DNA of 13,248 nt, from the NCBI GenBank assembly GCA_902783755.1, contig CACZSC010000212.1, positions 1-13,248 of the forward strand. The letters are read 5' to 3'. The DNA comes from an uncultured Ruminococcus sp. (GTDB lineage: Bacteria > Bacillota > Clostridia > Oscillospirales > CAG-272). Below the pieces are notes generated by a model, which ran no database searches, was not told the DNA's origin, and worked only from the letters and a program-made list of their open reading frames with translations. Position numbers and translations under genes: made by a program. Below are positions 5,574 to 13,078 of this stretch, piece after piece (the first letter of the stretch is position 1; the number at the start of each line of letters is the position of its first letter).

Positions 5574-6857
5574 TCAGTCCACGACCTTGCCGCTGTATAT
5601 GCCTGTCCCTTCCACCACTATGACGTCGTTCTGCCTGATCCACTGGTATTCCTGCCCTTCGGGGGACACAGGCGACGCCGTGGGATCCGCGTCCTCGGGG
5701 TTTCCGGTGCAGATCACGTACCCGTCCCCTTCGTAGATGACGCTGACGCGGCGGAACTCGATGGACACCTTGTTCTTGATATATACTCCCTGATACCCGT
5801 CGACGACTCTCAGCGCCGTCATCGGGATCCTGAAGCCGGTGTATTCCATCAGGTCTATCCTGACAGGCTGCTTGCGCGTATAGTCAAAATCCTTCGGCAT
5901 CATGCCGCAGCTGAATACGCCGAAATGCTTCTCCCCCGCCTCGTCCGAGACCACTTTCTCCAGTTTCATCCTGAGACTCAGGTTGTTGTAGGGGAAGAAG
6001 ACCGGATACGTGCTGTTCTCCTCCAGATACTGTATCTGGGTGACCTCGCAGACGATGTACCACTTGTACCCGCGGACCAGGGTGCCGACGCATTTGTCGG
6101 GGACTGAGGGCTCGGCCGAAGTCAGGATCCCGCTCAGTCTGCTGAACGTGGCGTCCTCCAGCTGCGATACGGAAAAATCGCTGCCGTATCCGTCGTATTC
6201 CGAGAAATAGTACCCGGCTCCTATGGCCGATATGGTCTCCGTCCTTGCGCCGAGCTGCGTCTTCAGCGCCTCCCTTTCCCTTGTCAGCTCCGTGATCTGG
6301 CTTTCGATGCTTGTGTTCTCGCCGGTGAGTATCTCTTTTCTCTTCACCCCCAGGAGCACCGTCGATTTCAGCTTCCCGGCGCCGGAAAGATCCCCTTTCT
6401 CCGCCGATTCGCGGATGGCAAGGAAATCGTCGTAGATCTCCTGATCAGCGCTCTGGGCCGAATAGGTGTATCTGTTCTCTCCGCTGCTCTTTTCGAGCAG
6501 CTCTATCTGCGCGTCAAGCTCCGCCATGCGCCGCATGACCTCGGGGGAGTCGTTGGTGTATATCTCAGCTATCTTCTGTCCGGCGGAGACCTTGTCCCCG
6601 TTGCCCACGGCCCTGACGATGCCGCCGCCGGCCGATGAGGCGAAGACCGGGGTCTCGTCCCTGAATATGTACCCCTCCGTGGATTCCGTCTTGCTCACCG
6701 ATTCCAGCACGGCGTCCGAGAGCTCTATCTGGGGCGAGAATTTTCCGAAGATGTAGTAGCAGGCGAAGACTATGGCCACGACGGCAGCGATGCAGACAAG
6801 TATTGTCGCACCGGTCCTGCCGAGATACTTTTTGTCATATCTTTCCGACAGCTTCAC
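5574..6857 (-). CDS. HlyD-like membrane-fusion/adaptor protein of the Clostridial sepF cluster
   Basis: This is a 427-residue protein with a single N-terminal membrane anchor (about 17-38) preceded by basic residues, so the bulk lies outside the membrane. Residues 60-102 read as a biotinyl-lipoyl-like half-motif (EGYIFRDETPVFAS, GGGIVRAVGNGDKVSAGQKIAEIY). Two short coiled-coil stretches follow (106-127, 175-203). Next come the GAGYYFSEYDGY segment (213-224), a beta-rich region, and a C-terminal DVIVVEGTGIYSGKVVD (411-427) like the end of HlyD-type adaptors. Such adaptors normally link an inner transporter to export machinery, but no transporter gene is nearby. HlyD-like genes just upstream of ylmE-sepF recur in Clostridia, which hints at a division or envelope role (inference). 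The start is GTG (6855-6857) with AAAGGGG 9 bases upstream. It lies 43 bases after truB. Confidence 0.8.
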   Translation of the reverse strand: MKLSERYDKKYLGRTGATILVCIAAVVAIVFACYYIFGKFSPQIELSDAVLESVSKTESTEGYIFRDETPVFASSAGGGIVRAVGNGDKVSAGQKIAEIYTNDSPEVMRRMAELDAQIELLEKSSGENRYTYSAQSADQEIYDDFLAIRESAEKGDLSGAGKLKSTVLLGVKRKEILTGENTSIESQITELTREREALKTQLGARTETISAIGAGYYFSEYDGYGSDFSVSQLEDATFSRLSGILTSAEPSVPDKCVGTLVRGYKWYIVCEVTQIQYLEENSTYPVFFPYNNLSLRMKLEKVVSDEAGEKHFGVFSCGMMPKDFDYTRKQPVRIDLMEYTGFRIPMTALRVVDGYQGVYIKNKVSIEFRRVSVIYEGDGYVICTGNPEDADPTASPVSPEGQEYQWIRQNDVIVVEGTGIYSGKVVD

Positions 6858-6900
6858 TTCTTCTCACCCCTTTCCCTTTATCTTATATTTTTAGTCGCAG

Positions 6901-7818
6901 TCAGAGCACGAACAGCTTCTCCTGCTTTATTTTCATCGTTCCTTCCCCGCACTGCAGGACCCTGCCCAGCGCGAAGAACCTGCCGTCTTCGAACAGCGTG
7001 ACCAGGGACCCTTCCCCGGGCTCCGGTCCCGTATGTCCTATCTCCGGCTTCATTCCGTTCCTTATCTCTGCCGCCTGCTTCGGGTCCAGCCTGACGGCAG
7101 GCAGGTCTGCAAAGGCGGATTCCACGGGAAGGAGCGCGGCTGTCCTTTCCTCAGGGGCCATTCCCTCAAGCTCCTCCGCCGTCACCGACTGATCCAGGGT
7201 GTACGCCCCGGACGAGATCCTCTCTAGGGATCCCATCGCGGCCCCGCATCCCAGGGCCCTTCCTATGTCGGCGCACAGCGTCCTTATGTATGTTCCCTTG
7301 GAGCACTCCACGTACAGCCGGTAGGTGTCTTCCGAAAGCCTTACGGCCTCTATCTTGCCTATGCGGACCTTCCTTGGTTCCCTTTCGACCTCGATGCCCC
7401 GCCTCGCCAGGTCCACCAGCTTCCGCCCGTTCACTTTAAGCGCGGAATACATGGGCGGGATCTGGGTTATCTCTCCGGTGAACACCCCGATCTTCTCCAG
7501 CACCCGGTCCTCCCCGGGGATATCGTCAGACCGTGAAAGCACCGTCCCTGTCACGTCCTCGGTGTCCGTCTCAAGACCCAGCCGCATGGTGCACACGTAG
7601 GCCTTGTCATGTTCTGTCAGGTACTCCGAGGCCTTGACCGCCCTGCCCACGAGGATGACGAGCACCCCCGTCGCCATGGGATCGAGAGTCCCCGTATGGC
7701 CTATCTTCCTTGTGGAAAACAGTTTTCTGCACCGGCTGACCATGTCGTGGCTCGTGACTCCTGCGCACTTGTTGAGGACCAGGATGCCCATGGGTTCGGA
7801 AGAGAATTCACTGCTCAT
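6901..7818 (-). CDS. truB: tRNA pseudouridine(55) synthase TruB
   Basis: TruB converts U55 in the T-loop of tRNAs to pseudouridine and also acts as a tRNA folding chaperone. The 305-residue protein has normal length. Motifs are GILVLNKCAGVTSHDMV (11-27), GHTGTLDPMATGVL with catalytic D46 (40-53), KAYVCTMRLG (70-79), QIPPMYSALKVNGRKLVDLARRG (117-139) and CSKGTYIRTLCADIG (170-184). A C-terminal PUA-like region covers about 237-303. The ATG at 7816-7818 overlaps rbfA by 11 bases and has AAAGGGA some 12 bases upstream. An internal ATG at 7789-7791 (MGILVLNK) would also fit the family start but has no ribosome binding site. Pairing with rbfA is classical; the nrnA-type DHH gene often found between them and ribF downstream are absent. 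Confidence 0.96.
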   Translation of the reverse strand: MSSEFSSEPMGILVLNKCAGVTSHDMVSRCRKLFSTRKIGHTGTLDPMATGVLVILVGRAVKASEYLTEHDKAYVCTMRLGLETDTEDVTGTVLSRSDDIPGEDRVLEKIGVFTGEITQIPPMYSALKVNGRKLVDLARRGIEVEREPRKVRIGKIEAVRLSEDTYRLYVECSKGTYIRTLCADIGRALGCGAAMGSLERISSGAYTLDQSVTAEELEGMAPEERTAALLPVESAFADLPAVRLDPKQAAEIRNGMKPEIGHTGPEPGEGSLVTLFEDGRFFALGRVLQCGEGTMKIKQEKLFVL

Positions 7819-8176
7819 CCGGTGTCTTTTCCCTTTCCTCTTCTATCTTCTTTATGAGCGCCGATATCTCGGCGCCGCGCTTCATGCCCTCGTCCCTGAC
7901 GAAGGTGATCTCCGGGGTCTGCCGAAGATTGATGGTCTCGGCCAGCCTCGACCTGAAGAAGGGCGCCGCGGACTTGAGTCCCTTTTTCAGCTCCTTCTCG
8001 TCGCATTCGCCGTATACCGAGTAATATATCTTCGCGTATTTAAGGTCCGCGGAGACGTCCGAGCCGGTGATGCTTATCATGGCTCCGGAGACCCTGGGAT
8101 CCTTGACTTCCCGGATGATGCGGGCGCATTCCTCCGTGAAGGCCCCGTCGATCTTGTTCTTTCTGTATCCTGCCAT
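7808..8176 (-). CDS. rbfA: 30S ribosome-binding factor A
   Basis: RbfA binds the immature 30S subunit and helps mature the 5' end of 16S rRNA; it matters for growth in the cold. The single KH-like domain is complete. Motifs are KDPRVSG (25-31), LKYAKIYYSVYG (45-56), and the LAETINLRQTPEITFVRDEGMKRGAEI region (78-104). I start it at ATG 8174-8176 (MAGYRKNK), giving 122 residues, the normal family size. The open frame extends upstream to 8230, but that start would add 18 residues outside the family and overlap capA by 40 bases. The chosen start has GGGAG 9 bases upstream and sits 14 bases after the capA stop. The gene overlaps truB by 11 bases, consistent with coupled translation. Confidence 0.93.
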   Translation of the reverse strand: MAGYRKNKIDGAFTEECARIIREVKDPRVSGAMISITGSDVSADLKYAKIYYSVYGECDEKELKKGLKSAAPFFRSRLAETINLRQTPEITFVRDEGMKRGAEISALIKKIEEEREKTPDEQ

Positions 8177-8182
8177 TGGTCT

Positions 8183-8190
8183 TTCTCCCG
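8183..8190 (-). promoter_or_regulatory. Ribosome binding site deciding the rbfA start
   Basis: On the minus strand the sequence AACGGGAGAAAGACCA leads into the ATG at 8174-8176. GGGAG is the only good Shine-Dalgarno match near any candidate rbfA start. It falls between the capA stop (8191-8193) and the ATG, so it selects the short 122-residue form over the longer open frame. Confidence 0.6.
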
Positions 8191-9468
8191 TTATTTCAGA
8201 TAATCCGGAAGGAACTCCGTGCTTATGCATCCGAGCACTATGTCCCGCGCCACCTCGTATGTCAGCGCCTGCCCGTAAATAGCGGGGCTTGCCAGACCGT
8301 GGGTCGATGCGATGTCAGCCGTGTACATGTCGAGGGGATACACCCTCGTGTTGTACCAGTTCCAGTCGTAGTAGATGACCGTTGGGGTAAGGAGCGGGTC
8401 CGTTATCTCATACTTTCCGCCCACCAGGGAGATGTCGAAGGACAGCATCCCTCCCACAAGGGTCATGGGTGAGGCCTGGCCGCAGGCGAAATTGCCCAGG
8501 GAGAATATGCACAGGGTCCTGTTCCCGTCTTTGCCCTCGATCCATTCCACGGGCTCGAGGCAGTGGGAGTGGTGCCCAAGTATCACAGTTGCCCCGTTGT
8601 CCGCTATCACCTGGGCGAGATGTCTCTGGTCCGGTATGGGATCATACGTATACTCTATGCCCCAGTGCATGGAGACTATGGTCATGTCGGCAATCTCCTT
8701 CGCCCGCTGCATGTCGGACACGATCCTGTCCTCGTCGATGTACGGGACCACCATCTCGGAACCGTACGGAAGGGTTATCCCGTTGGTGCCGTATGTGTAC
8801 GACAGCCAGGCGATCCTGAGACCGTCGTATTCGGTGACCCTTATGTCGTCGTAGTCGTTCTGGTCGTAATGTCCGCCGAGAAGCGTGACAGGCTGCCTGT
8901 GCCAGAAGTCCAGCGTGCTCCTGTAGCCGCTCTCGCCCTTGTCAAGCTCATGGTTGTTGGCCATGTTCACGATGTCGTAGCCTATCTCCACAAGGTCGAG
9001 CCCCAGCTGCTGCGGGCAGTTGAAGCAGGGATAGCCCGAATAACCGAATTCCGCTCCGGCCATTACGGTCTCCTGGTTTATGAAGGCGATGTCAGCCTCT
9101 TCGATGTACGGCCGTATATACTCGTACATCGGCAGAAAATCGTATTCCTTGCCTGCCGCCGGGCCGCGGATGGCCGCGTCCATGTAGATGTTAGGATGTA
9201 TCAGGTTGTCGCCGCAGGCGATCACGTGCAGAAGGACTCCGTCCACCGGCTCCACCTTGTCCGCGGTCTCTATCATCCTGTCCGGGATCAGCTTTTGCTC
9301 AGGCGGATAGGAAGGCGCATCCGTCTCCCTCCCCCGGGTGTCGTCCGCGCTCTCCTGCGTATCGGTCTGCTGAGGCACTGTCTCGCTGCACGCGGGCATC
9401 ATGAGGACCGCCGTCATGAGCAGGACCGCCGCGGTCACCAAAGCGATCAAAAATCTGTATCTTGTCAT
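8191..9468 (-). CDS. CapA-family (PGA_cap) putative lipoprotein with metallophosphatase-like fold
   Basis: CapA-family proteins have a calcineurin-like phosphoesterase fold. Some take part in poly-gamma-glutamate production, but many stand-alone members have no known role. The 425-residue protein starts with a signal peptide (basic residues at 3-5, hydrophobic 6-25) ending in MPAC, with C27 as the probable lipid-anchored residue. A Ser/Thr/Asp-rich linker follows to about 75. Family motifs are CGDNLIH (85-91), NQET (131-134), NMANNHELDKG (168-178), SMHWGIEY (266-273), ILGHHSHCLEPVE (296-308) and SLGNF (323-327). The lipobox is poor, with Met at -3 and Pro at -2. GGAGG at 9473-9477, 4 bases upstream, fixes the ATG. 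It is first in the leftward operon behind a strong promoter and 14 bases ahead of rbfA. No capB or capC gene lies in the window, so a capsule role is not supported. Confidence 0.88.
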   Translation of the reverse strand: MTRYRFLIALVTAAVLLMTAVLMMPACSETVPQQTDTQESADDTRGRETDAPSYPPEQKLIPDRMIETADKVEPVDGVLLHVIACGDNLIHPNIYMDAAIRGPAAGKEYDFLPMYEYIRPYIEEADIAFINQETVMAGAEFGYSGYPCFNCPQQLGLDLVEIGYDIVNMANNHELDKGESGYRSTLDFWHRQPVTLLGGHYDQNDYDDIRVTEYDGLRIAWLSYTYGTNGITLPYGSEMVVPYIDEDRIVSDMQRAKEIADMTIVSMHWGIEYTYDPIPDQRHLAQVIADNGATVILGHHSHCLEPVEWIEGKDGNRTLCIFSLGNFACGQASPMTLVGGMLSFDISLVGGKYEITDPLLTPTVIYYDWNWYNTRVYPLDMYTADIASTHGLASPAIYGQALTYEVARDIVLGCISTEFLPDYLK

Positions 9469-9515
9469 TTTTCCTCCAGTCTGCGAGGGTCATAACCATT
9501 CCTCTTCATCTTAAT

Positions 9516-9544
9516 ATTATACCAAAGCGCCGGCGGTAATGCAA
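9516..9544 (-). promoter_or_regulatory. Strong sigma-A promoter for capA-rbfA-truB operon
   Basis: On the minus strand -35 TTGCAT (9539-9544) is separated by exactly 17 bases from a perfect -10 TATAAT (9516-9521). TG precedes the -10 box by one base (TGGTATAAT), so it is an extended -10. Transcription would start near 9509, giving a leader of about 40 bases before the capA ATG. Confidence 0.85.
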
Positions 9545-9579
9545 TACGCGCGTTCCGCTGCACAACGGCATATGTAGTG

Positions 9580-9627
9580 AAAATCCCGCGGCATATCGCA
9601 AAATACAGTACAACACGCCGGGATTTT
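9580..9627. promoter_or_regulatory. 9-bp inverted repeat, candidate operator
   Basis: AAAATCCCG (9580-9588) and CGGGATTTT (9619-9627) are perfect inverted copies separated by 30 bases. The right arm lies between the -35 and -10 positions of the rightward promoter, a typical place for a repressor half-site. The spacing is long for one dimer, so a looped or two-dimer arrangement would be needed. This is inference from position and symmetry only. Confidence 0.4.
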
Positions 9628-9637
9628 GTGATATAAT
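9609..9637 (+). promoter_or_regulatory. Extended -10 promoter for the sbcD/sbcC-like pair
   Basis: A perfect -10 TATAAT (9632-9637) is preceded by TGA, making an extended -10. The -35 position (around 9609-9615, TACAACA) matches the consensus poorly. Transcription would start near 9644, about 40 bases before the ATG. A weak -35 with a strong -10 is common at activated or repressed promoters, and the inverted repeat overlapping it fits that. Confidence 0.7.
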
Positions 9638-9684
9638 GGTATTCGGAAAGATATCGGAAGAAAAAAGACCACCGGAGGACATCA

Positions 9685-10809
9685 ATGTCTATTGTCAAGC
9701 TACTACACACAGGCGACATCCATCTCGACAGCCCGTTTTCCGGCCTGAGCCCCAGAAACGCGGAGATCCGCAGGAACGAGCTCAGGGCCTCCTTCACGTC
9801 GATGATGACCTATGCGAGGATGAACTCTGCCGACATGATACTTATCGCGGGGGACGTCTTCGACGGGGAATACATCACGGGGGAGACCCTCAGTCTCATG
9901 CAGAGCGAGTTCGAGAATTTCGGGAAGCCCGTCTTCATAGCCCCCGGCAACCACGACTGCGCGTCGTCTGCCAGCGTATGGCAGAAGAACGTGTTCCCGA
10001 AGAACGTCCATGTGTTCAGATCGGAGGAGCTCAGCTGCGTGAAGACCGAATCCCCCGAGGCCTGCGTATACGGATACGCGTTCTGCGGGCGGGAGATGAC
10101 CGAAGTCCCCTTCAGGAACGCCGCGGTCGCCGACCCCGGGAAGATAAACATCCTCCTGGGCCACTGCGACATGGTGAGCCCGCGGCAGTCCAACAACTGC
10201 TGTCCCGCGACCCGGGACGACCTCGAGAACTTCGGGGCCGACTACTCCGCCCTGGGGCATATACACAACCCTCCGGAACCCGGTCCCGACGGCAAGTGGT
10301 GCTACTGCGGCTGCCTGGAGCCCCGCGGATTCGACGAAAGGGGCCCGAAGGGCGCCTGCATGGTGGAGATAAGGAAGGAGAACGGCATCTCCGAAGTCAC
10401 GGTGAAAAGGGTGCGCTTCTCGAAGAAGAGGTATGAGACGGGCGAGCTCTCCGTGGAGGGGGCTTCTTCCATGAGCGAGGTCAGGGACATGATCTCGGAC
10501 TTCATGGAGTCCTCGAAATACGGGGAGGACACCTTGCTGTCCCTTGACCTCACCGGGACCGTGTCCCCGTCCCTGGTGATAGACACGGAATCCCTGGAAG
10601 AGTCCGGGTTCCCCGTCTTCTCGCTCAGGGTGAGGGATCTCACGAGCCCGGAGATAGACGAGAAGGCACTTGAGAGCGACATAGGAATAAAGGGAGAGGT
10701 CTACAGACTGCTCTCCGAAAAACTGGATTCGGACGATCCGAGAGAAAAAGAGATCGCCTCCAGAGCCCTGAGATACGCCATCCGGGCGCTGGAAGACGGG
10801 ACCGTGTGA
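9685..10809 (+). CDS. SbcD/Mre11-like DNA nuclease (YhaO type)
   Basis: This is a metallophosphoesterase-fold nuclease subunit, predicted to work with the adjacent Rad50-like ATPase in processing DNA ends. In 374 residues all metal-binding motifs appear in order: GDIHLD (D11, H13), GDVFD (D57), GNHD (N89, H90), LLGHCD (H160) and ALGHIH (H192, H194). The remaining 150 residues are a less conserved C-terminal region, which in Mre11/SbcD proteins caps the active site and contacts the ATPase. It is close in length to E. coli SbcD (about 400) but resembles the B. subtilis YhaO group in its pairing. GGAGG at 9674-9678, 6 bases upstream, supports the ATG. The ATPase gene starts 13 bases after the stop, so the two are one operon, transcribed away from capA. 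Confidence 0.9.
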   Translation: MSIVKLLHTGDIHLDSPFSGLSPRNAEIRRNELRASFTSMMTYARMNSADMILIAGDVFDGEYITGETLSLMQSEFENFGKPVFIAPGNHDCASSASVWQKNVFPKNVHVFRSEELSCVKTESPEACVYGYAFCGREMTEVPFRNAAVADPGKINILLGHCDMVSPRQSNNCCPATRDDLENFGADYSALGHIHNPPEPGPDGKWCYCGCLEPRGFDERGPKGACMVEIRKENGISEVTVKRVRFSKKRYETGELSVEGASSMSEVRDMISDFMESSKYGEDTLLSLDLTGTVSPSLVIDTESLEESGFPVFSLRVRDLTSPEIDEKALESDIGIKGEVYRLLSEKLDSDDPREKEIASRALRYAIRALEDGTV

Positions 10810-10822
10810 GAGGAGGACGCCA

Positions 10823-13078
10823 ATGATCATAAAATCGCTGCATATAATCGCGTTCGCCGGGGTACGGAACCGGGACATCACCCTCTCGAGCGGAGTCAAC
10901 GTCATAGACGGAGCCAACGAGTCCGGCAAGTCCTCCATCGCCATGTTCATAAAGTTCATATTCTACGGTCTGTCGTCCAGATCCCCGAAGAACGAGCTTT
11001 CTGAGAGACAGCGGTACATGAACCGGGACACCATGAGGGCCGAGGGATTCATCATAGTGAGGACCTCGGAGGGTGTCCAGTACAGGCTCGAAAGGTCCCT
11101 TGATCCCACCCACGAAAAGATCCGCATAGTAAACCAGGCGACGGGGGACACCGTGAGCGACACGGATCCCGGGGAATACTTCTTCGGAGTCCCGGAGGAG
11201 ATATTCACCGAGACATGCTTCGTGGCCCAGGCGTCTGCCGTCAGGCCGGCTCCGGCCAAGCTGGGGAGGACCGCTCCCCAGTCGTCAGCCATAGAGAACC
11301 TGCTCTCCTCCGCCGATGAGAACATAGACATCTCGCGGGCCATAAAGAAACTGGACGAATCCCGCCGGGAGCTGCTCCACAAGCGGGGAGAGGGCGGAGA
11401 GATCACCGAGCTCAGGAAGAAACGGGCGTCCCTTGAGACCGAACTGCAGGAAACCGTGGAAAGATCCGGGGAGATCGTATCCGCGGGCACTTCCCTTCAG
11501 GAGATCAGCCGCAGGATAACGGAGCTCGAGAAGTCCAAACAGAACTACGACAGCGTCTTCTCTGCCGTGGGCAAGCTGACGCTGAAGAAAAAGCTCGACG
11601 AGCTCGAGGACGCCGGCCGGGAGATCGGCGAGATCTCCGGGACCCTGAAGGAGCTCGATTCCTCGGTCCTGGGGAACGGGTTCGAGCAGAAGATACTCCG
11701 GGCCGAGGACGCCATCCTGGATTACGACGAAGCCTGCGCCCTTTACGCGAGCCACAACTTCGACGGGGTGGTGGACGTGGAAGACGGACCCGCGCCGGAC
11801 TATGACGAGGCGGTCGAGCAGGTATACGACGCATCACACAGCTCCAAGATATGGTTCCGTCTCGGCTTTGGCTTCATAGCCGCGTTCATCATCTTCATCG
11901 CGGCCACGGTAGTGATGGTGCTCTTCAACACCGGAGCCGAGAAGATCACCCTGGCCATGAGCGCAGCGGCGCTCGCGCTCGCCGTTCTGTTCTTTATCCT
12001 TTATGTAGTCAAAAAGAAAAAACTCAACAGGCTCCTTAACGAATGGGATGTCTCGTCGGAGGATGAGATAGAAGCCGCGGTGGCCGAGCAGACTGACAGA
12101 TTCAACTACAACCGGGAGATGAGCGGTCTCAGGTCCCGGATCAACGAGAACCTCGACGCGGCCCAGGTGAGGTACGGGGAAGCGGAGGAGACCATTGCCG
12201 AGCTGGCGGAAGCGGCGCAGATACAGCCTTCTGAAGACATATACCGGACCATCGAGGACCTGAAGGCCGTGGCGGCAGACATCGCCCGGGAGAGAGAGGC
12301 CATGCTGTCGAAGCTCAACAACCTGACCGGCCGTTCCGAGATCCTCTCGAAGCAGCTTGAGGATCTGGACCGGGCGAAGATCAGTGATGATTACAGCCGG
12401 GTCATGGAAACGAAAGCCGGACAGATGGCGGCGTCGGCCCTGAAGAGCAAAGAGACGCTGGTGAAGCTGAACGAAGCCAGGAAGGATACCGAGGATTCCC
12501 TCGCCGCCTTCCAGAAGAGGCGCGGCGAACTGGAACTCAGGCTTGCCCAGCTGGGCAGGCTCGGCAGGACACCTGACGAGATCGAGACCCTGATCCGCTC
12601 CCTCGACGACAGGATAGAGGAGCTGACCCTGCGGCATGAAGCCTTCGAGCTGGCGGCAGCGTCCATAACGAAAGCAGGCGAGAACGTCAGATACAGCATA
12701 ATCCCGAAGATATCGGAAAGCGCCTCGAAGATCATATCGGCGGCCACCGAGAAGTACTCCACCATGTCTCTCGACAGCAGCTTCAGGTGCGGCATAGGCA
12801 CCTCCGAAAGCACCGTAGCCTCCGATTTCCTCTCCCACGGCACCAGCGACCTTGCCTACATATCCCTTCGCCTCGCTCTGGCCGACGAGGTCTTCAGCGG
12901 GGAGAATCCCGTCGTGATCTTCGACGAGAGCTTCGCCCACATCGACAGCGAAAGGATCAGGAACATCCTGAGGATGCTGTCGGTCAAGGGCTCGGAATAC
13001 CAGTTCGTCATATTCACCTGCAGGAACGAGGAGAAACAGGCTGCGGCGGCGCTGGACTGCAACCTGATCTCCCTGTGA
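10823..13078 (+). CDS. SbcC/Rad50-like ATPase with central transmembrane hairpin (YhaN type)
   Basis: This SMC/ABC-type ATPase is predicted to partner the upstream nuclease in DNA-end processing. In 751 residues the N-terminal half-site has Walker A GANESGKSS (30-38) and Q-loop Q136. Coiled coil runs from about 172 to 280. Two hydrophobic helices (about 347-368 and 374-396) joined by NTGAE and followed by KKKK form a probable membrane hairpin. Coiled coil resumes from about 410 to 615. The C-terminal half-site has signature LSHGT (670-674), Walker B VVIFDE (697-702) and D-loop AHID (705-708). No CxxC zinc hook exists; the five cysteines are isolated. The usual switch histidine after the last strand is absent (FTCRNEE, 731-737). 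It is shorter than E. coli SbcC (about 1,050 residues). GGAGG sits 6 bases before the ATG. The membrane location is inferred. Confidence 0.88.
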   Translation: MIIKSLHIIAFAGVRNRDITLSSGVNVIDGANESGKSSIAMFIKFIFYGLSSRSPKNELSERQRYMNRDTMRAEGFIIVRTSEGVQYRLERSLDPTHEKIRIVNQATGDTVSDTDPGEYFFGVPEEIFTETCFVAQASAVRPAPAKLGRTAPQSSAIENLLSSADENIDISRAIKKLDESRRELLHKRGEGGEITELRKKRASLETELQETVERSGEIVSAGTSLQEISRRITELEKSKQNYDSVFSAVGKLTLKKKLDELEDAGREIGEISGTLKELDSSVLGNGFEQKILRAEDAILDYDEACALYASHNFDGVVDVEDGPAPDYDEAVEQVYDASHSSKIWFRLGFGFIAAFIIFIAATVVMVLFNTGAEKITLAMSAAALALAVLFFILYVVKKKKLNRLLNEWDVSSEDEIEAAVAEQTDRFNYNREMSGLRSRINENLDAAQVRYGEAEETIAELAEAAQIQPSEDIYRTIEDLKAVAADIAREREAMLSKLNNLTGRSEILSKQLEDLDRAKISDDYSRVMETKAGQMAASALKSKETLVKLNEARKDTEDSLAAFQKRRGELELRLAQLGRLGRTPDEIETLIRSLDDRIEELTLRHEAFELAAASITKAGENVRYSIIPKISESASKIISAATEKYSTMSLDSSFRCGIGTSESTVASDFLSHGTSDLAYISLRLALADEVFSGENPVVIFDESFAHIDSERIRNILRMLSVKGSEYQFVIFTCRNEEKQAAAALDCNLISL

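Larger units (their letters stand above)
9469..9684. promoter_or_regulatory. Divergent intergenic control region between capA and the sbcD-like gene
   Basis: This 216-base non-coding stretch separates the two divergent operons. It contains a leftward promoter, a rightward promoter, an inverted repeat overlapping the rightward promoter, a direct repeat CGGCATAT (9566-9573 and 9589-9596, start to start 23 bases), and ribosome binding sites at each end (GGAGG on the minus strand at 9473-9477 and on the plus strand at 9674-9678). I see no RNA gene in it, and no GAAC-N4-GTTC LexA-type box of the Bacillus kind. Confidence 0.8.

Noticed and set aside
6882..6899. AT-rich gap between truB and the HlyD-like gene as a promoter
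   Set aside because: A TATAAG sequence is present but no acceptable -35 box lies 16-18 bases upstream, so a promoter is not supported.
8563..9495. 310-codon plus-strand open frame opposite capA
   Set aside because: It lies wholly antisense to a gene with full CapA-family motifs, and its translation shows no recognisable domain. Long antisense frames are expected in GC-rich coding DNA.
9465..9797. 110-codon minus-strand frame across the intergenic region
   Set aside because: It would cover both divergent promoters and the start of the nuclease gene, and it has no recognisable domain. The region reads as regulatory DNA.
9703..10959. 418-codon minus-strand open frame opposite the sbcD-like gene
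   Set aside because: The plus strand carries every metallophosphoesterase motif with a ribosome binding site and promoter. The antisense product has no recognisable domain and runs across two genes.
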